The notes under the pieces were generated by a model, which had not been told where the DNA came from, made no database searches, and was given only the letters and a program-made list of their open reading frames with translations. A stretch of 64,000 nt of DNA from Cymbidium sinense (lineage: Eukaryota > Streptophyta > Magnoliopsida > Asparagales > Orchidaceae), in assembly GCA_021442155.1 (NCBI GenBank), contig CM038216.1, positions 155,853,983 to 155,917,982 of the forward strand, read 5' to 3'. Of this stretch, positions 1 to 13,013 are shown piece after piece (the first letter of the stretch is position 1; every line of letters begins with the position of its first letter). The translations under genes and the position numbers were made by a program.

Positions 1-640
1 TGATTGTATAGCATGAATATCTAAAATCAAATTTTTTTTTATTTTAATGCTTGATTTTATTTATGCTTAAATCTTATCTTTCCACATGATTGCTACATTT
101 TTTATATGGTTAACATCATTCATATCTTTCTTTTTTTTTTATGCATAATTGAACTAATATTGAAATCTATTACATCTTAATATCAATTTATGTAATAATA
201 ATAATATTGGATAATAATTAGTAATGACACAACTAATTTTATTGATTAAATAATAACTAAAATATATGTTATGTTAATATATTTTTTGATTTCATAGGAA
301 AAGGCAACCCCTCACCCTCATAGCTATCTCGATATTTATGGGAGAAAATTAATTCATGCCAATGTACTCATATGAATCTCTAAGATAGTTATAAATGCAT
401 ATAACCAAAAATATTATATCCTGAGCTTCATAGTATCTATTTTGATATGTCTTTCATTCTTTCAAACTTGCAATTTTCTCAAACATATTATGAGATATAT
501 TGGATATGTAATTAACAATCAATATATATAAAATATATAAAACATACATTATAACATCCAAGCATATGTTTATTATCATCAAAATTAATCGAATTGAACA
601 TGAGGCTCATAAAACCAACAAATTTTCCCAATCAGAAAAT
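1..640. other. AT-rich non-coding stretch
   Basis: No coding signal, RNA gene or recognisable element. The sequence is dominated by A/T runs and is repeated at 44025-44640 with few changes. There is no sign of a promoter beyond generic TATA-like runs. Confidence 0.6.
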
Positions 641-1260
641 AGTAGGATTTTGGTGCTTTGTGAAGTGAATGTAATGCGATCGCATAAGATTTCCCTTAGA
701 ATCATCCTGTTATCATTTTGTAATTAATTCTAGTGTCAAACAAGAATCGATTAGCTTGGATCAAGTGGCAGAAGATAAACGATGTCTGTCTTCTACCGTG
801 AGAAGATGACGGATCATCAGTCATTTCTTTTGCATGATTAGAATGGACAACCATGATTACTCATGTTAATTTTTTTTGATAAATTTGTTTAAAACCACAA
901 TATTAATCTCAGTTGTTTGATCCATGATTGAATCACCAAAATGAAAGCTTATCCACCACTGTTAAGCTAGCAGCCGTGTTAGACAATTTAAGTGACCAAT
1001 CTCGTGGCACCATGTGGAAAGCCACATTAGCCTACATGGCAACTGTAAATGAATTGATTAGAGTTAAAATATGTTCTAATTAAATTTAAAAAAATCATAA
1101 TTAATTATGGAAAAGTTAAAATTATAAATAAACTCATTTTGGAAAGCTTAGATGGAGGAGAATCAAAGAAAAATAAATGCCCCATGTAAATGTATAATTA
1201 GGATTTGAAGTTTTAGGTAATTACTTAGCTAAATGGTCTGAAATTTGGGTTGATTGACCA
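640..1260 (+). repeat. Family R fragment, central part (copy 1)
   Basis: This stretch aligns in order with 19440-20100 and 26395-26900. Shared landmarks are a 'CTTTGTGAAG' lead-in, 'GATTAGAATGGACAACCAT' (at 19568 GATTAGAACGGACAACCAT), 'AATTTAAGTGACCAATC', 'CACCATGTGGAAAG' and 'AACTCATTTTGGAAA'. It is clearly diverged from the copies at 17-38 kb. It shows that the composite block contains an older family R member interrupted by other sequence. Confidence 0.7.
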
Positions 1261-1301
1261 TGGATGACCTCAACTAGTTAAATTTTGAGTAAACTAAAAA
1301 A

Positions 1302-2580
<1,279 letters not shown>

Positions 2581-2589
2581 GGGTAGAAG

Positions 2590-3010
2590 TATGTTTTCAA
2601 GAGACGATTGATATATATTCAACCATATTTCTCCTAGCACTACATTAGGATTTTTTTATATATGGGTTCTACGTCATATGGATGAAAGCCTCCATAGTTA
2701 ATTACTCCGCTTACCATAATAAGAGAGCACTCTTGATTAAGGCTGGAAATAATCATATCTCCCTGATATGAGCTGGCCCCTAGTGGTATGTGTGATATGA
2801 CATAAATGACTGTCATTTAACTTAAAGTGTATATTGGAGGGGATGTTGATACACCTGATCAAGATCCCATAGTTCCATCATCCTGGGCTGTCATGGTCTC
2901 TAGTGTACTTAGTCAAGGGAAATAGTTTCTGATCGAAGAATCCTTGTCAATAGTCATGAGTTGTGTCATTCAAAGTATTCTTGTAGACTTGGGGTGATAT
3001 TTATCTAATG
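2590..3010 (+). repeat. Family R fragment, tail part (copy 1)
   Basis: It aligns with the tail of the family R copy at 23160-23480. Shared landmarks in order are 'CATAGTTAATTAC', 'ACTCTTGATTAA' and 'AATAATCATATCTCC' against 'GCAATTATTGTCTCC'. The part between this and the 640-1260 fragment is not recognisably family R, so the old copy is broken up. Confidence 0.6.
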
Positions 3011-3895
3011 TGATAAACTTAAGTCGACTTTAGCAAATAGACAATTTTTTGCATATTAAATTCCATAATTCATGGCACAAGGAGCAAAGCCATTAGAAAA
3101 CATAAGGACAATTACCATGACCAAAATATAGTGGAGCTATATAGAAGCCAAACCATCCGATCAGAGGGTTCTGGTCATATTTGTGTTTTATGTCATGTCA
3201 TTTGATGACAAAATCATACAGACATATGCCACATGCCACCTACCGGGCATGAGATTATTTGAGTATGAACATAGATATATTTAATTTAACATTAGTTATT
3301 TATGAGCAGAGATTTTTTTAGCTTATCATCCTTGATAAATAGTGATGGATGGGTAGATGAATGATTATTTTCATTTATCTTGAATGATGAACTTCATTCA
3401 TTTTTGAACATATCCGTTCTGAATAAATTTTACAATCAATATGGCCATTATCGAGGAATGGTTAGGTTTTGTTAACCTAGATCGGACATAAGACCCAATC
3501 GGGAAACTAAACTACACAGGATCTTTAGACATTTAATTTAGACCATTTTTTATACATGTGTTTGGGTATATGCAGGTTATTCGGATCCATTTTTATTAAG
3601 TTCCATGACATTGAAAATATGTTTATTAGGATAGTACTTTGGTGCTTGATAGCTCCATAGCACTGTCAAATTGGTGCCTTAGCGTCGAGTGCCAGCATTG
3701 TAGCATTCTATAGCATGTATGTTTGTCTCTTGAAAAGGTAAAGGATTAGGGCTTTGGCACTACAAATGCAACATTGTAGCACTTAATATTGGACCTGTTT
3801 AGTTTAGTTTATTCATGTTGACCAGCTGACTAGCACCTCGGTGTTAACTATATGGTGTCACAGTGCTAGTCAATAGTCAGTTCATAAAAGCTAGT
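3010..3895. other. Non-coding stretch with GCACC/GGTGC-type short inverted motifs
   Basis: No coding signal. From about 3640 the sequence is studded with words such as GGTGCTT, TAGCACTG, GCATTGTAGCA and CACCTCGGTG. These recur at 4040-4135 and 5570-6200. They look like part of the untranslated or LTR sequence of the element carrying the PF20167-type ORF, but no LTR ends could be fixed. Confidence 0.4.
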
Positions 3896-4148
3896 AGACG
3901 GACAGATGCTTTAAATGGGAAGGACAACATTTTGACCAATGTCTTGTACATCAATGCGACACATTTTTGGTTTTGAAATTAATAATAATGAATGCTTTCT
4001 CTTGACATAGTAATCGATTTGACTAGATGACCAATCCGAGGTGTCGCATGTGAGCACTGCAGCGCTATGTTATTATTTCAAAACCAGAGAGGTTAGCTCC
4101 TGGGTGCTAACATTGTAGCACCACAACACTAGCCCATGTTTATTAATA

Positions 4149-4157
4149 AAACCCTAG
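4149..4157 (+). promoter_or_regulatory. Telobox (AAACCCTAG) upstream of the gag-like pseudogene
   Basis: AAACCCTAG follows a TTATTAATAA run and precedes a pyrimidine-rich leader of about 170 bp. The telobox AAACCCTA is a known plant promoter and 5' UTR element. The same site is kept at 48140-48148 and 62860-62868. Promoter function in this element is inferred. Confidence 0.4.
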
Positions 4158-4319
4158 GGCTACTCCTTTTTTCATTATGCATTTTTTATTTTGTAGAGCT
4201 CTCTCTCATACTCTCAATTTTCTCCCCTACTAAGAAAGTAATTATATCGCACAAGAAGCTCGTTAACTAGAGAAGGGTGACTTTAAGTGAGCCTAATAGA
4301 TTTTTTAGCACAAAAGTAG

Positions 4320-5321
4320 AAGAGATGTATCAGCACGCTCTCATGCTCAAGCATTTCATCCTAGAAAGAAGCTTCTACAATCCAGGTGAGAGAGAGTAGA
4401 AGGGGGTGGTCAATGAATGTGGTTGAGCAAAAGCTAGCCTATGAAAGTAACTCTGTGTCATCCTCTGCAGAGTGTTCTTCACAAACATGAAAGAGCACTA
4501 GAACAATAAAATTATCATTTGAGAAAAACTGCTAAGTTTTGATAGCACTACCATAAATACATATTGCGAATTGCAAAATATGGTTTATGATCAATATCTT
4601 TCCTAGTTTAATAAGCACCCAGATTTTGATAAAATTATTGATTTTCTCACTCGTAGAAATGCCAACATCTAGTGGAAACAATCAGACGAAAGGATTATTA
4701 ACATTTCTACCACTGAGTGGCGATTCAAAAGCTTGACATTATTTCATTTATGCCATGGTGGAAAGTGGTAATATCGTGAGTAATTAAGGATAGGGTTATT
4801 TGGAATTTTTCAATTCAAAAAGGTTTTACAATTGATATATGAAAGACTATTTATAATTCTATTTGTAATATGCTTTGTGACAGTACTATAGTAGGGTATG
4901 GTCATTCTTTTCTTATCTATAGTTTATGCACTATGGGGGTGTGTCGTGCCATGAAGAAGCTCTTATTCAAAATACTCTAATGAAAAGGCTTATTGAGGGG
5001 TTTGGCTCGAGATATGATGTTGGAGAGAGCTCACATGCCCCAGGACCTAGACCTCAATCTTCTAAACTCTTAAATGAGCAAGTCTGATTTAATATAGGAG
5101 AAAAGTAGGCCAGAATTTAGAAAAGAAATTTGATTATCATATGGATCAATAACAAAAGTAGTTTACTTATACAACCCAATTCACACATAGTCCACATGTT
5201 TGAAAATTGTGATCTTGGGGATCCATGTCAGGTTTCTTTTCCTACAATGCCTCAATATTTCCCTTATGTAGCTACTTCACTAAAGCCAAAAATAGAGGAA
5301 AAAGATGATTATGATTACTAG
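4320..5321 (+). pseudogene. Gag-like 'putative plant transposon protein' (PF20167-type) pseudogene, copy 1
   Basis: Broken ORF in frames scattered over about 1 kb. Reading it against the better copies at 48451 and 63176, the order is: a VFFTNMKEH block, then SFDSTTINTYSELPN, then YDQYLSYFNKH. After several breaks comes SLCTMGG near 4920-4940, and the C-terminal tail ends in DDYDY-stop at 5319-5321. This layout (FYANxxEH, then FxxxxINxxFGLPN, then a C-terminal YGHSxLIxxLCxxGGV segment) matches the plant transposon domain found in gag-like proteins of plant retroelements. That assignment is from family memory, not a search. This copy is the most damaged of the three. The CCGCAGGCAGCAG stretch intact at 63849-63861 is reduced to GGCCAG here, removing the frame. 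Confidence 0.6.
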
Positions 5322-6600
5322 TTTTCTCTATTTTTTCTTTTATTTTTTATTTTCTATTTTTTATTTATTATTTAATTTCATTATAATAATATTATTTATA
5401 ATAATGCTTTTTATTGAATAAAGATTTATTTTTCTTTATTTTTACCCTTAATGTGTTTGTCACTATGTAATACTCTAAGATTTTAAAACTTTTTATAAAA
5501 ATTTTCTGCTCAACATTAAAGGGAGCGCCTTGACTTTATTACGCTAAAATAATTGATTCAGAAAATCGAGAGCTCAGCACCTCGGTGCTATAATTGTAGC
5601 GTTACAATGTTGTGGGTTATAATTTGAATTATGTTGTGAGTGTCCTAATATCATTCTTTTGTGTGTGGACACATAGTGCCTTGGCATAGGGATATTGGAT
5701 GCCAGACGATAAGATGCGCCAAATTTTGATTTTCTTGAGGACTTATTGCCTATACTTGTAGGCTACATTGTGGGTATAATTTAAATCATGATATAAACAT
5801 CTTAATATTATCACTTGGGTTTTCATTCTAAGAATACAACACCTGATCGGATAGCATCATGGTGCTATGAGGAGCCTACTTAAGCTTAATTTTAGGATCG
5901 CCTTAACCGGGCCTACAAAATGTAGTCTTGGTTTATTGATATAGAAGATTCAAAATTTTGACAACATAACGTTTTTAGCAATGTTGTTTTCATAATTTTT
6001 TTTTGGATCTAAGATCGATGGAGGAAGGTTTCATTTCACAGAACCAAGTTCAACGGTGGAAGATATAGCACCTGCAGCAGAAAAGATAGTCTTTGTCGTA
6101 TAAGAGATAGGGGAGCCCAAAGCTTAGTCTTTGTGATGCGGTATGACACGGTTCGATGCTAATAAAATTACACTAAGCCTAAGAGCTTAGCATCTTGATC
6201 AATTTCATCTCGACATTGCATCTAAACGCTTGTATTGAACCAATTCTTGAAAATTTTGTTCGATTTTTATAAAATTCAATGGCATAATGTCTTAGTTGTG
6301 TTAGATTTTTTACTTATTTTAGTGGGAACGTACTCTTCTCCCTTGATTCTAGATCCAAGATCAACGAAGGGAGGGTGTTCTTCTTACGCTAGAACTAAGT
6401 TCATTGGTGGAGGTCTTTAACATTCAAGATTCTGAATATTTTTAAGCTTTAAAGGGCATTTTTTACTCCGGATTCACGATTGATAAAGTAGCACTCATTT
6501 ATTTCTCATAAAATTCAAAATCAAAGGTAGAATTTTAATTAAATTTAATTTTTAGAGAGAAAATTACATAAAAGAAATAATATTCCAAAAATTTTTTACC
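5322..6600. other. Non-coding 3' region of the gag-like element, with a direct repeat
   Basis: After the stop codon comes a T-rich stretch with an AATAAAG poly(A)-like signal near 5419, then text rich in GCACC/GGTGC words. Segments 6004-6060 and 6350-6413 repeat each other with a period near 346 bp: 'GATCTAAGATCGATGGAGG' then 'GAACCAAGTTCAACGGTGG', against 'GATCCAAGATCAACGAAGG' then 'GAACTAAGTTCATTGGTGG'. The equivalents in copy 2 are at about 50022-50080 and 50385-50450. No coding signal. Confidence 0.5.
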
Positions 6601-6706
6601 CAAAATAAAGGGGAGATTGCCTTCGCAGCACTGGAAAACATGCTTGTAGAAAGCGTTGATCATCGGGAGTAAAAATGCAACAAAGAAACTCAAGAGAGTG
6701 AGTGGA

Positions 6707-6708
<2 letters not shown>

Positions 6709-6791
<83 letters not shown>
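6709..6791. repeat. (GA)n microsatellite
   Basis: GA dinucleotide run of about 83 bp. The equivalent run in copy 2 (50735-50792) is shorter and interrupted by AAAG. Apparent ER/SL-repeat reading frames across it on both strands are artefacts of the dinucleotide. Confidence 0.97.
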
Positions 6792-6794
<3 letters not shown>

Positions 6795-7089
6795 AATGCG
6801 CTTTCCACATTATAGTGAATTTTCCTCCACCAAGCGCTGTTACCCTGCTCCCACCCCCAATGCTCCCTTAGATAGTTATTGACTGAGATCGGGATGGTGG
6901 CTTTGTTGATTTTGTTTTAAATTGAGGATTCATGATAGCACCGACATGATATCATTTAATCGAAATAAAGGGTGGGTCAAGCTTCTAGATTCTTTAAAGT
7001 GCCACCCTTATGATTGCAACAACTGCAGCATCTTAGGCTGAGATGTATAATTTTTATCACTTTTTATTCATTTCATCATTCTATTTTAG

Positions 7090-8610
7090 GTGAAAACATC
7101 ATGTGTGAGAGGATAAAAAATTTTGGTGCATTTACCTTCTACTAACCAAGAATATCAAAATCATCTTTAATGACTTCTCCTCGATAAATACTTATCTAGA
7201 TTTATTTTGTTATTTAAATTATCCTTAGTAGAATTGGGTCTTTTGAATTTCTCTACCATTCCATATCTTCTTCCATAAGATTGCATTTGCAAATCACTAG
7301 GCCCTTCAATAGAACTTTGATTCTTAAGGAGACTACTATCTACCTAGCTTCCACCTACTATCTTCAATTTATAATCATGAAACATGTCATAGCATGATAA
7401 TCTAACAACTTATGCCAAGGTAACATCATCTGGCCTTTCATACATATCAATAATATCATACTCTAGATAGCGTAGTTTAAAATGGGGATCTAAAACAACA
7501 TCAAGATATATATTCAAATTCATTTTTTTATACACTAGCCCAATATTTATCTAAATTTGCCTTCATTTTTGATGCCATATTCTCACATTTGGATCGATAT
7601 CCATTTGCCAAGCTTGAAGAAGACAAACAACTTGGTAATTTCATAAAGAAAGTATTTAATGTCACATAGAAAGAACCATAAATTCTTAAAGTTAGGTCAA
7701 AAAAATTTTCTAAGAAAGGGAGCAATATTTTAATATTCTCCCAGTCATTATCATTTAAAACTCCCCTTACATTATGACAGTCGTCATCATCCTCCTCTAA
7801 TTCAAATTAAAACTGAGTGTTAACCTCCTCATATCTTTCAAAGGCTCCCTTAAACTTTTGTGTTCCACTTAACATCAAAAATGTGAAATTCCATATAGTA
7901 GGGACATCTAAGCACAACATGCTTTTGTTTTTTATTTTTTCTATGTCGATGCATTCATTAAATTTTTTGTAGTCTTGCACATATGAATGTATTTAACTGC
8001 CTCTAATATAGTGTATATATTCACCTATTTTCTTTAGACCATCTTGCACAATTAAGTTAATAATATGAGCTATACATCTCATATATATAAAGCGACCATC
8101 AAGAATTATCTCCTCTCTTGCCAAATTTGTTTTGCTGTAATGATGTCATTAATTGATCTTGCATTATCAAGTCAAGGTGAAAACGCCAATCCGCCAATCA
8201 ACAAGACATTTCTCAACTTATTTTCCTAGTAACTCACCCTTATGATTGTAGATAGGAAAAAATTATAACTCTTTATTGACTTTCCACTCTTCATCAATAA
8301 AATGAGCAATGATATGCATATAGAATTCAGAATGAATAGGTGTCGTTTTAGACATACTTTATGATAGGACTTCTTGAACATTTGTTTTAGAATTACTCTT
8401 TCATCAAAGTAAAATTGAAAATAATCATGTGTCAATAAACATCATGAATGTATTTGAAACATTAAACAACACGAACATAAAGATTTTAACCCACAACTTT
8501 CAACAAACTTGAATAATTCATCAACATACCCATCAATGCTAAAGCTTTTCTTATATTTTCTTGATCAAATCTCCATGCATTAAGGCTTGCATACCTCTTC
8601 ACCTTTAACA
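7090..8610 (-). pseudogene. hAT transposase pseudogene (RICESLEEPER/DAYSLEEPER type), copy 1
   Basis: On the reverse strand the following are readable in successive frames, from high to low coordinate: WRFDQENIRKALAMM-like (about 8580), HDYFQFYFDERVILKQMFK (8435-8370), a catalytic-core block near 8160-8040, LRIYGSFYVTLNTFF and MASKMKANLDKYW near 7700-7530, and finally DDFDILG followed by KVNAPKF near 7150. This order matches plant zinc-finger BED/hAT transposases. The usual Trp-Trp before KVNAP is TAG-TAG, the result expected from two G-to-A changes. The N-terminal BED finger and the end of the dimerisation domain are missing. It has more frameshifts than copy 2, several at CAG-rich sites. 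Confidence 0.8.
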
Positions 8611-8702
8611 CCAAAATTCATCAAGTATTGTTATCCACCAAACTTCATGTGTAGCGAGTATAACCAAAGTAGCAGATAAGCCTAAGTGATCGAGGTGTAT
8701 AC

Positions 8703-11700
8703 ATTGACTTCCATATATGTCATAAGTCGAGTCAAGCTCACAAGTCGAATTCGACAAACTTGGGTGACAAGGCTCAAAATGCATCGACAAATACCAAATG
8801 TCAAAAATGTCTCGATTATGAACGACTTGATGCCTTTAGAACATTGAAATTGATCAGAATATAAATATTGCAAAATCTAATGAGCAATCAATTAAGCGCT
8901 CAAGCTATCAATGTGTTGATGCGCATATCAGAGTCGAGAAGCTGCGACGATGACCAAATGACCTCCGTTTATGAAACTGATCATGTCATTAGCTTCGAGA
9001 TATTGAAATCTATTGAATAAGACTAATCAAACTTAATTCAGACAAATCTGTGTGAATGTCGAGCGATCAGAAGTAGTGATGTTCATTTTTAACTGAAAGT
9101 GATCCAATTCTATACTAAAGTTGGTCAAATGACCTCAGTTCATGAAATAGACTGTGCCATTGTGTCCAAAACATCAAAATTACCTAGAATAGACATCCAA
9201 TTTGATTAAGTTTTATAATCTTAAAATTTTGTCAAGATTAGGATGCATGATAATTCCATCTAATTATCTATTAATCGCATCCATCAATGCTTTAAAATTT
9301 GTAGCCCATTCTTATACTTCCACCTCTCATTCAACTAATAATTGACCACATCATTCCTCCCATATCTCCTCAATTAAGCCTTATCTCTCACAACTGAGGT
9401 AAAAAGAATGGCATCTTCCATTCTTCCTTTTCGCACTCACATTCCCTGCTCCACCGAACGAACACATCCTCCCTCGCTTTTATCTTAGAGGTCCAACCAA
9501 AACCCTACTGTCCTCCCCACCGCATGCTGCTACCTATGCCTCTCTTCCCCGATACTTAGAGTTGATGATTGGCTCATGAGAGGCTCTACCTCCCACTTTG
9601 CCTTCCGCTTTTCAAGACTCCACTATCCATAGAAAGAGCCTTCTATGGTCAAGTGTGCACACATGGTGATGACCTCTTTCATGGCCTCGCTTAGTTTCAA
9701 TAGTATGCCCGCCTGACCGAACACCATAAGGTCCGCACGATTCTCCGGCTGCTTATGTCTTGGAGTCGGCATTTTCAAGGAGCAGCCTGGCATCATAGGC
9801 TGTCAGAGTGGGGTGAGTGATGGAGAAGTCAACGATGGTGACGGCACGGAAGATCGCGCGACCTCTGGATGTGGTCATGGATCATGTGTCATTGGTCCAG
9901 ATGCCTTAGAGGAGGCCAAGGCTAGGGATGCCACAATGCAGGTTCTTGTCGACCAGATGTACCATAGCTGTGCTTAGAAGAGCATGACGGGTAGGTCAAA
10001 GAAGTCCTTGATGCATCCCCCTATATGGGAAAGATGCCAGGAGGCTGCCGAAATTCAGACTAACAGATGACTTAATTAATTTAATATAAAATAAACCCTA
10101 AGCTCAAAATTAAAATATGAATTGAAATTGCAGGTGTTTAAAGACCTCATTATGCTGAGTATAGCTGATAGTTTGATGACCCCTCTGCACTCAGAAGAGC
10201 ATGGCAAGTTTGAAGACTACGACCATGATGTCGCAAGACACCGATCATTGCACTTAGAAGAGCGGGTGGTCAGCAAATCCCGCGCCCCCCTATATGGGAA
10301 CGATGGTGGAAAATTTGGTTTTGACACAAAGCTTAAATATGATTAAATAAGAGTATTAATAAGCTTAAATTAAACTTAAATGAAAATGATGAATCAAGCT
10401 AAACCTACTCAAAATTATTTTTATTTTTTTAAAGGTATTTGAATAAGAATGAGTCTATAAGCTTCTTAGCGATCACGAGCTAAGTTTCATTGAAACTTAG
10501 AGAACTCAATGAGCTATATACTAAATGCAAATAAATGAATATTAATATAAATAATTGAATAAGATTTAAAAAAATTCTAATGCCACTAGATTCGTAACAC
10601 ATTGTACAAGCGAATAGAAGACATTAATTAATGATTCAATTAGACTCTTGAAAACATTATAAAGTATGATTAAAACTAAAATTTAATACCTCAAATATGT
10701 GCAAGTATTCTAAATACATCTGCATGGACCCCAACACTATGCTGAATACTTAAATTTAGTGTCTCAGGATGTCAGCGGTTGATTCGGTTTAGACTTAGAC
10801 TATCCAGTTAACAAAAATATAAAATCTATTATAATAATTTCAACTTAATAAAACATCGAGAATCTAATTCTATCATGTGATAGTAGATCCATTATTAAAT
10901 TAATAGAGTCGATAGGATCTGAAATAATAAAATAAAAATCCACCCAATGATGGCTATGTTGAATGACAATTTCAACCAGAGGGGACACTTTCATCAAAAT
11001 ATGATTACAATTTCAAAACAGATTAACTTGGATTGAACATCAATCTAAATGCAGGATTTAAAATATCTTTGAGCTATAAATGTCTAAATGAAATTCAATC
11101 TAAGAGCTTAAAAAGCAAACTCCATTCAATCCACCTTCCACAATAGTTTATTGAGATGATAAATTAAGAAAATCTAGCTCACAAAGGAGTCAAAGTCAAA
11201 TCAAGTACACAACTATGTTTACTCTCAAACAATCTCATACAAGGGCGTGGCCCATCAGTGTGGCGGCGATGGTGGGCTCCACATGATACGATTACGACTA
11301 GAGTCCTCGGCCGGGTGTGATGAAATGACAATGACACTATATCATGGTCACGAATGTAGCTCGTATGCTCCCCAATGACTCTGTCCTTTGAGTTGTGAAC
11401 CATAGGGTATACTTGATTGGGTAAAAGCCCTCTGTTAGCTAATGTAGACTTAAGCTTGTCTCCTTAGACAAATACCACCCTATGTCTACAATAATTTCTT
11501 GGGCGACAACCCATGACTGCTGACAAGGATCCTTCTATTAGGTTGGGTCGACTACCTCCTCTGACTAAGTAGACTAGGAATAACGATGAACCATGGATCT
11601 AGATGAGCATCTTTCCCCAACCATCCTCTTTCAGTTAAATATAATGAATTTCATAAATCTAAATTCTAAAACTCCACATGCAGCTATTATACACTACGCA

Positions 11701-11934
11701 CTAAGTGACCTAACGATTAGCCTTAATCGAAAGTTCTCTCTCAACATTAAGAGGGGAAATTAATGATAGGTGCTTGCACCTATAGAAAACCTGGAACCAA
11801 ATCTAAAGTCCTCACCAAATGGGGGAGAAATCTCTGGGTAGTGTCTTATCTACTATTCCATATGCCTTCTAAAAATTTCCGACACTTTTAATCACTCTCT
11901 TCGAGAGGGTGGTGAATTTTTTTGAAGCGCCTGA
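8703..11934 (+). mobile_element. Element L, 5' LTR (copy 1), with deletion
   Basis: Aligns with the better-delimited LTR at 52806-56627. The start (TTGACTTCCATATATG at 8704) has lost the TG and the flanking ATAGT seen in copy 2. The region holds the Sel1-like captured exon (about 9400-9960). It then jumps from 'ATGTACCATAG' directly to 'CTTAGAAGAGCATG', skipping the roughly 540 bp (including the IQ-motif fragment) present in copy 2. The remainder (10028-11934) is the 3' half of the LTR and is repeated at 15237-17049. No coding function is expected. Confidence 0.7.
9400..9960 (+). pseudogene. Captured host-gene fragment, Sel1-repeat-like (copy 1)
   Basis: Same segment as 53430-54140 and 61830-62590 but frame-broken. 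The conserved part ends with a reading GDATMQVLVDQMYHS-like at 9925-9970 (GCTAGGGATGCCACAATGCA and onward). The local base composition is GC-richer than the surrounding AT-rich repeat, as expected for a captured exon. This copy has lost the 'GYGVP' residues because of the deletion joining it to the next LTR part. Confidence 0.5.
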
Positions 11935-11952
11935 TTCATGACTCCTGGGATA
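11935..11952 (+). other. Degenerate primer-binding-site-like motif of element L (copy 1)
   Basis: TTCATGACTCCTGGGATA stands where copy 2 has TGGTGACTCCGCTAGGGA at 56634-56651. It lies directly after the LTR end and has lost several bases. Confidence 0.5.
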
Positions 11953-12292
11953 GGTTTCTCTTTATCTTTGGCTAGTCAATTTGAGTTATAGTAGTTATGG
12001 AGCATGATAAAAATTAAAATTTAAAATCAATTAGGAATGAAATTAAATTTAAATGAATCATATTCTTATGACTAATTTGTTTGTCCTGTATATCGATGGA
12101 TCTTCAGAACACTGTTCATCATGCACCACAGAGCCAATATTTGTCGATTACACTATAATCAATGAGGATATTGGAGCTACTTTTCAATTTGGTAGTGTAT
12201 ACTTCCAATCATTCTTTGCTACAAATAATCCTCTACCTGAAGCACCTGCATATTGAACATGCCAACCTATGTAGGGGAGGAGGATAATTGGA

Positions 12293-13013
12293 ATGACCAC
12301 TATTGCTACTGAGGTTCCTCGAAAGAGAGCCATCGTATTGAAGATTGGGTTATTTTAATCGGTCATGAAAAGAACCATCAATGGCGAAAGTTTCGTCATA
12401 TCTATGAATGTGACTAATTTGTTAGTTGAATCTTTTGCACTAAGAAGGCATAATGTTGAAGTCTCTATTCTAGAAAAATTGTGGAAGGCAAAGAAGGAGA
12501 AGAAATGATGAACTGTGAGCTCAGCAATTGTTGTCCGAATCATTAGCCATGTGATCAGACTTGATACCAGGAGTGAGTGTTCCCACTCACACTGAGTTTA
12601 AAAATCTAAAATGGGTGAAAAGGAATAGCTCTTGGTGATGTTAAGCTCTTTTTGGGCTCAACAATAGTCTCAACTCTTGAAAAAACTTAAAACTTTATCC
12701 GCTCGAGTACGAGTCTAAAGGTTGTCAAGAAAAAAAGGTCTTATGAAGAAGAGATATGAGAGTCCAATTATCAAAGAAGCTAAGAATGCTCCATACAAAA
12801 CTACCACAAGTGGTAGTAAGAACTCGATCATTCTAAACAAGTTTTGCATGGCGAGCATCAGTGTGACACTTGGACAACGATCCAGAATATGCTCGAAGGT
12901 CCAGTGAAAGAAAACTAAATCTGAAGAGTGAAGCCTCGAGTGGAAGTCCTATACGGTGAACATCGTGGCATGACACCTGACGCATGTTAGAATCCCATCG
13001 AAAGGTCACGGTA
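12293..13013 (+). pseudogene. Element L internal ORF, basic protein of unknown function (copy 1, broken)
   Basis: Corresponds to 57002-57759. It begins MTT-ATEVPRKRAIV and contains the conserved words NVTNLLVES and ERSR, but the frame is lost repeatedly through 1-3 bp gaps. I do not recognise the family; see the copy 2 entry for the layout. Confidence 0.4.

Noticed and set aside
6535..6871. Overlapping frames of 70-91 codons on both strands across the GA run
   Set aside because: They are produced by the GA dinucleotide (SL or ER repeats) with no conserved flanks; copy 2 breaks them differently.
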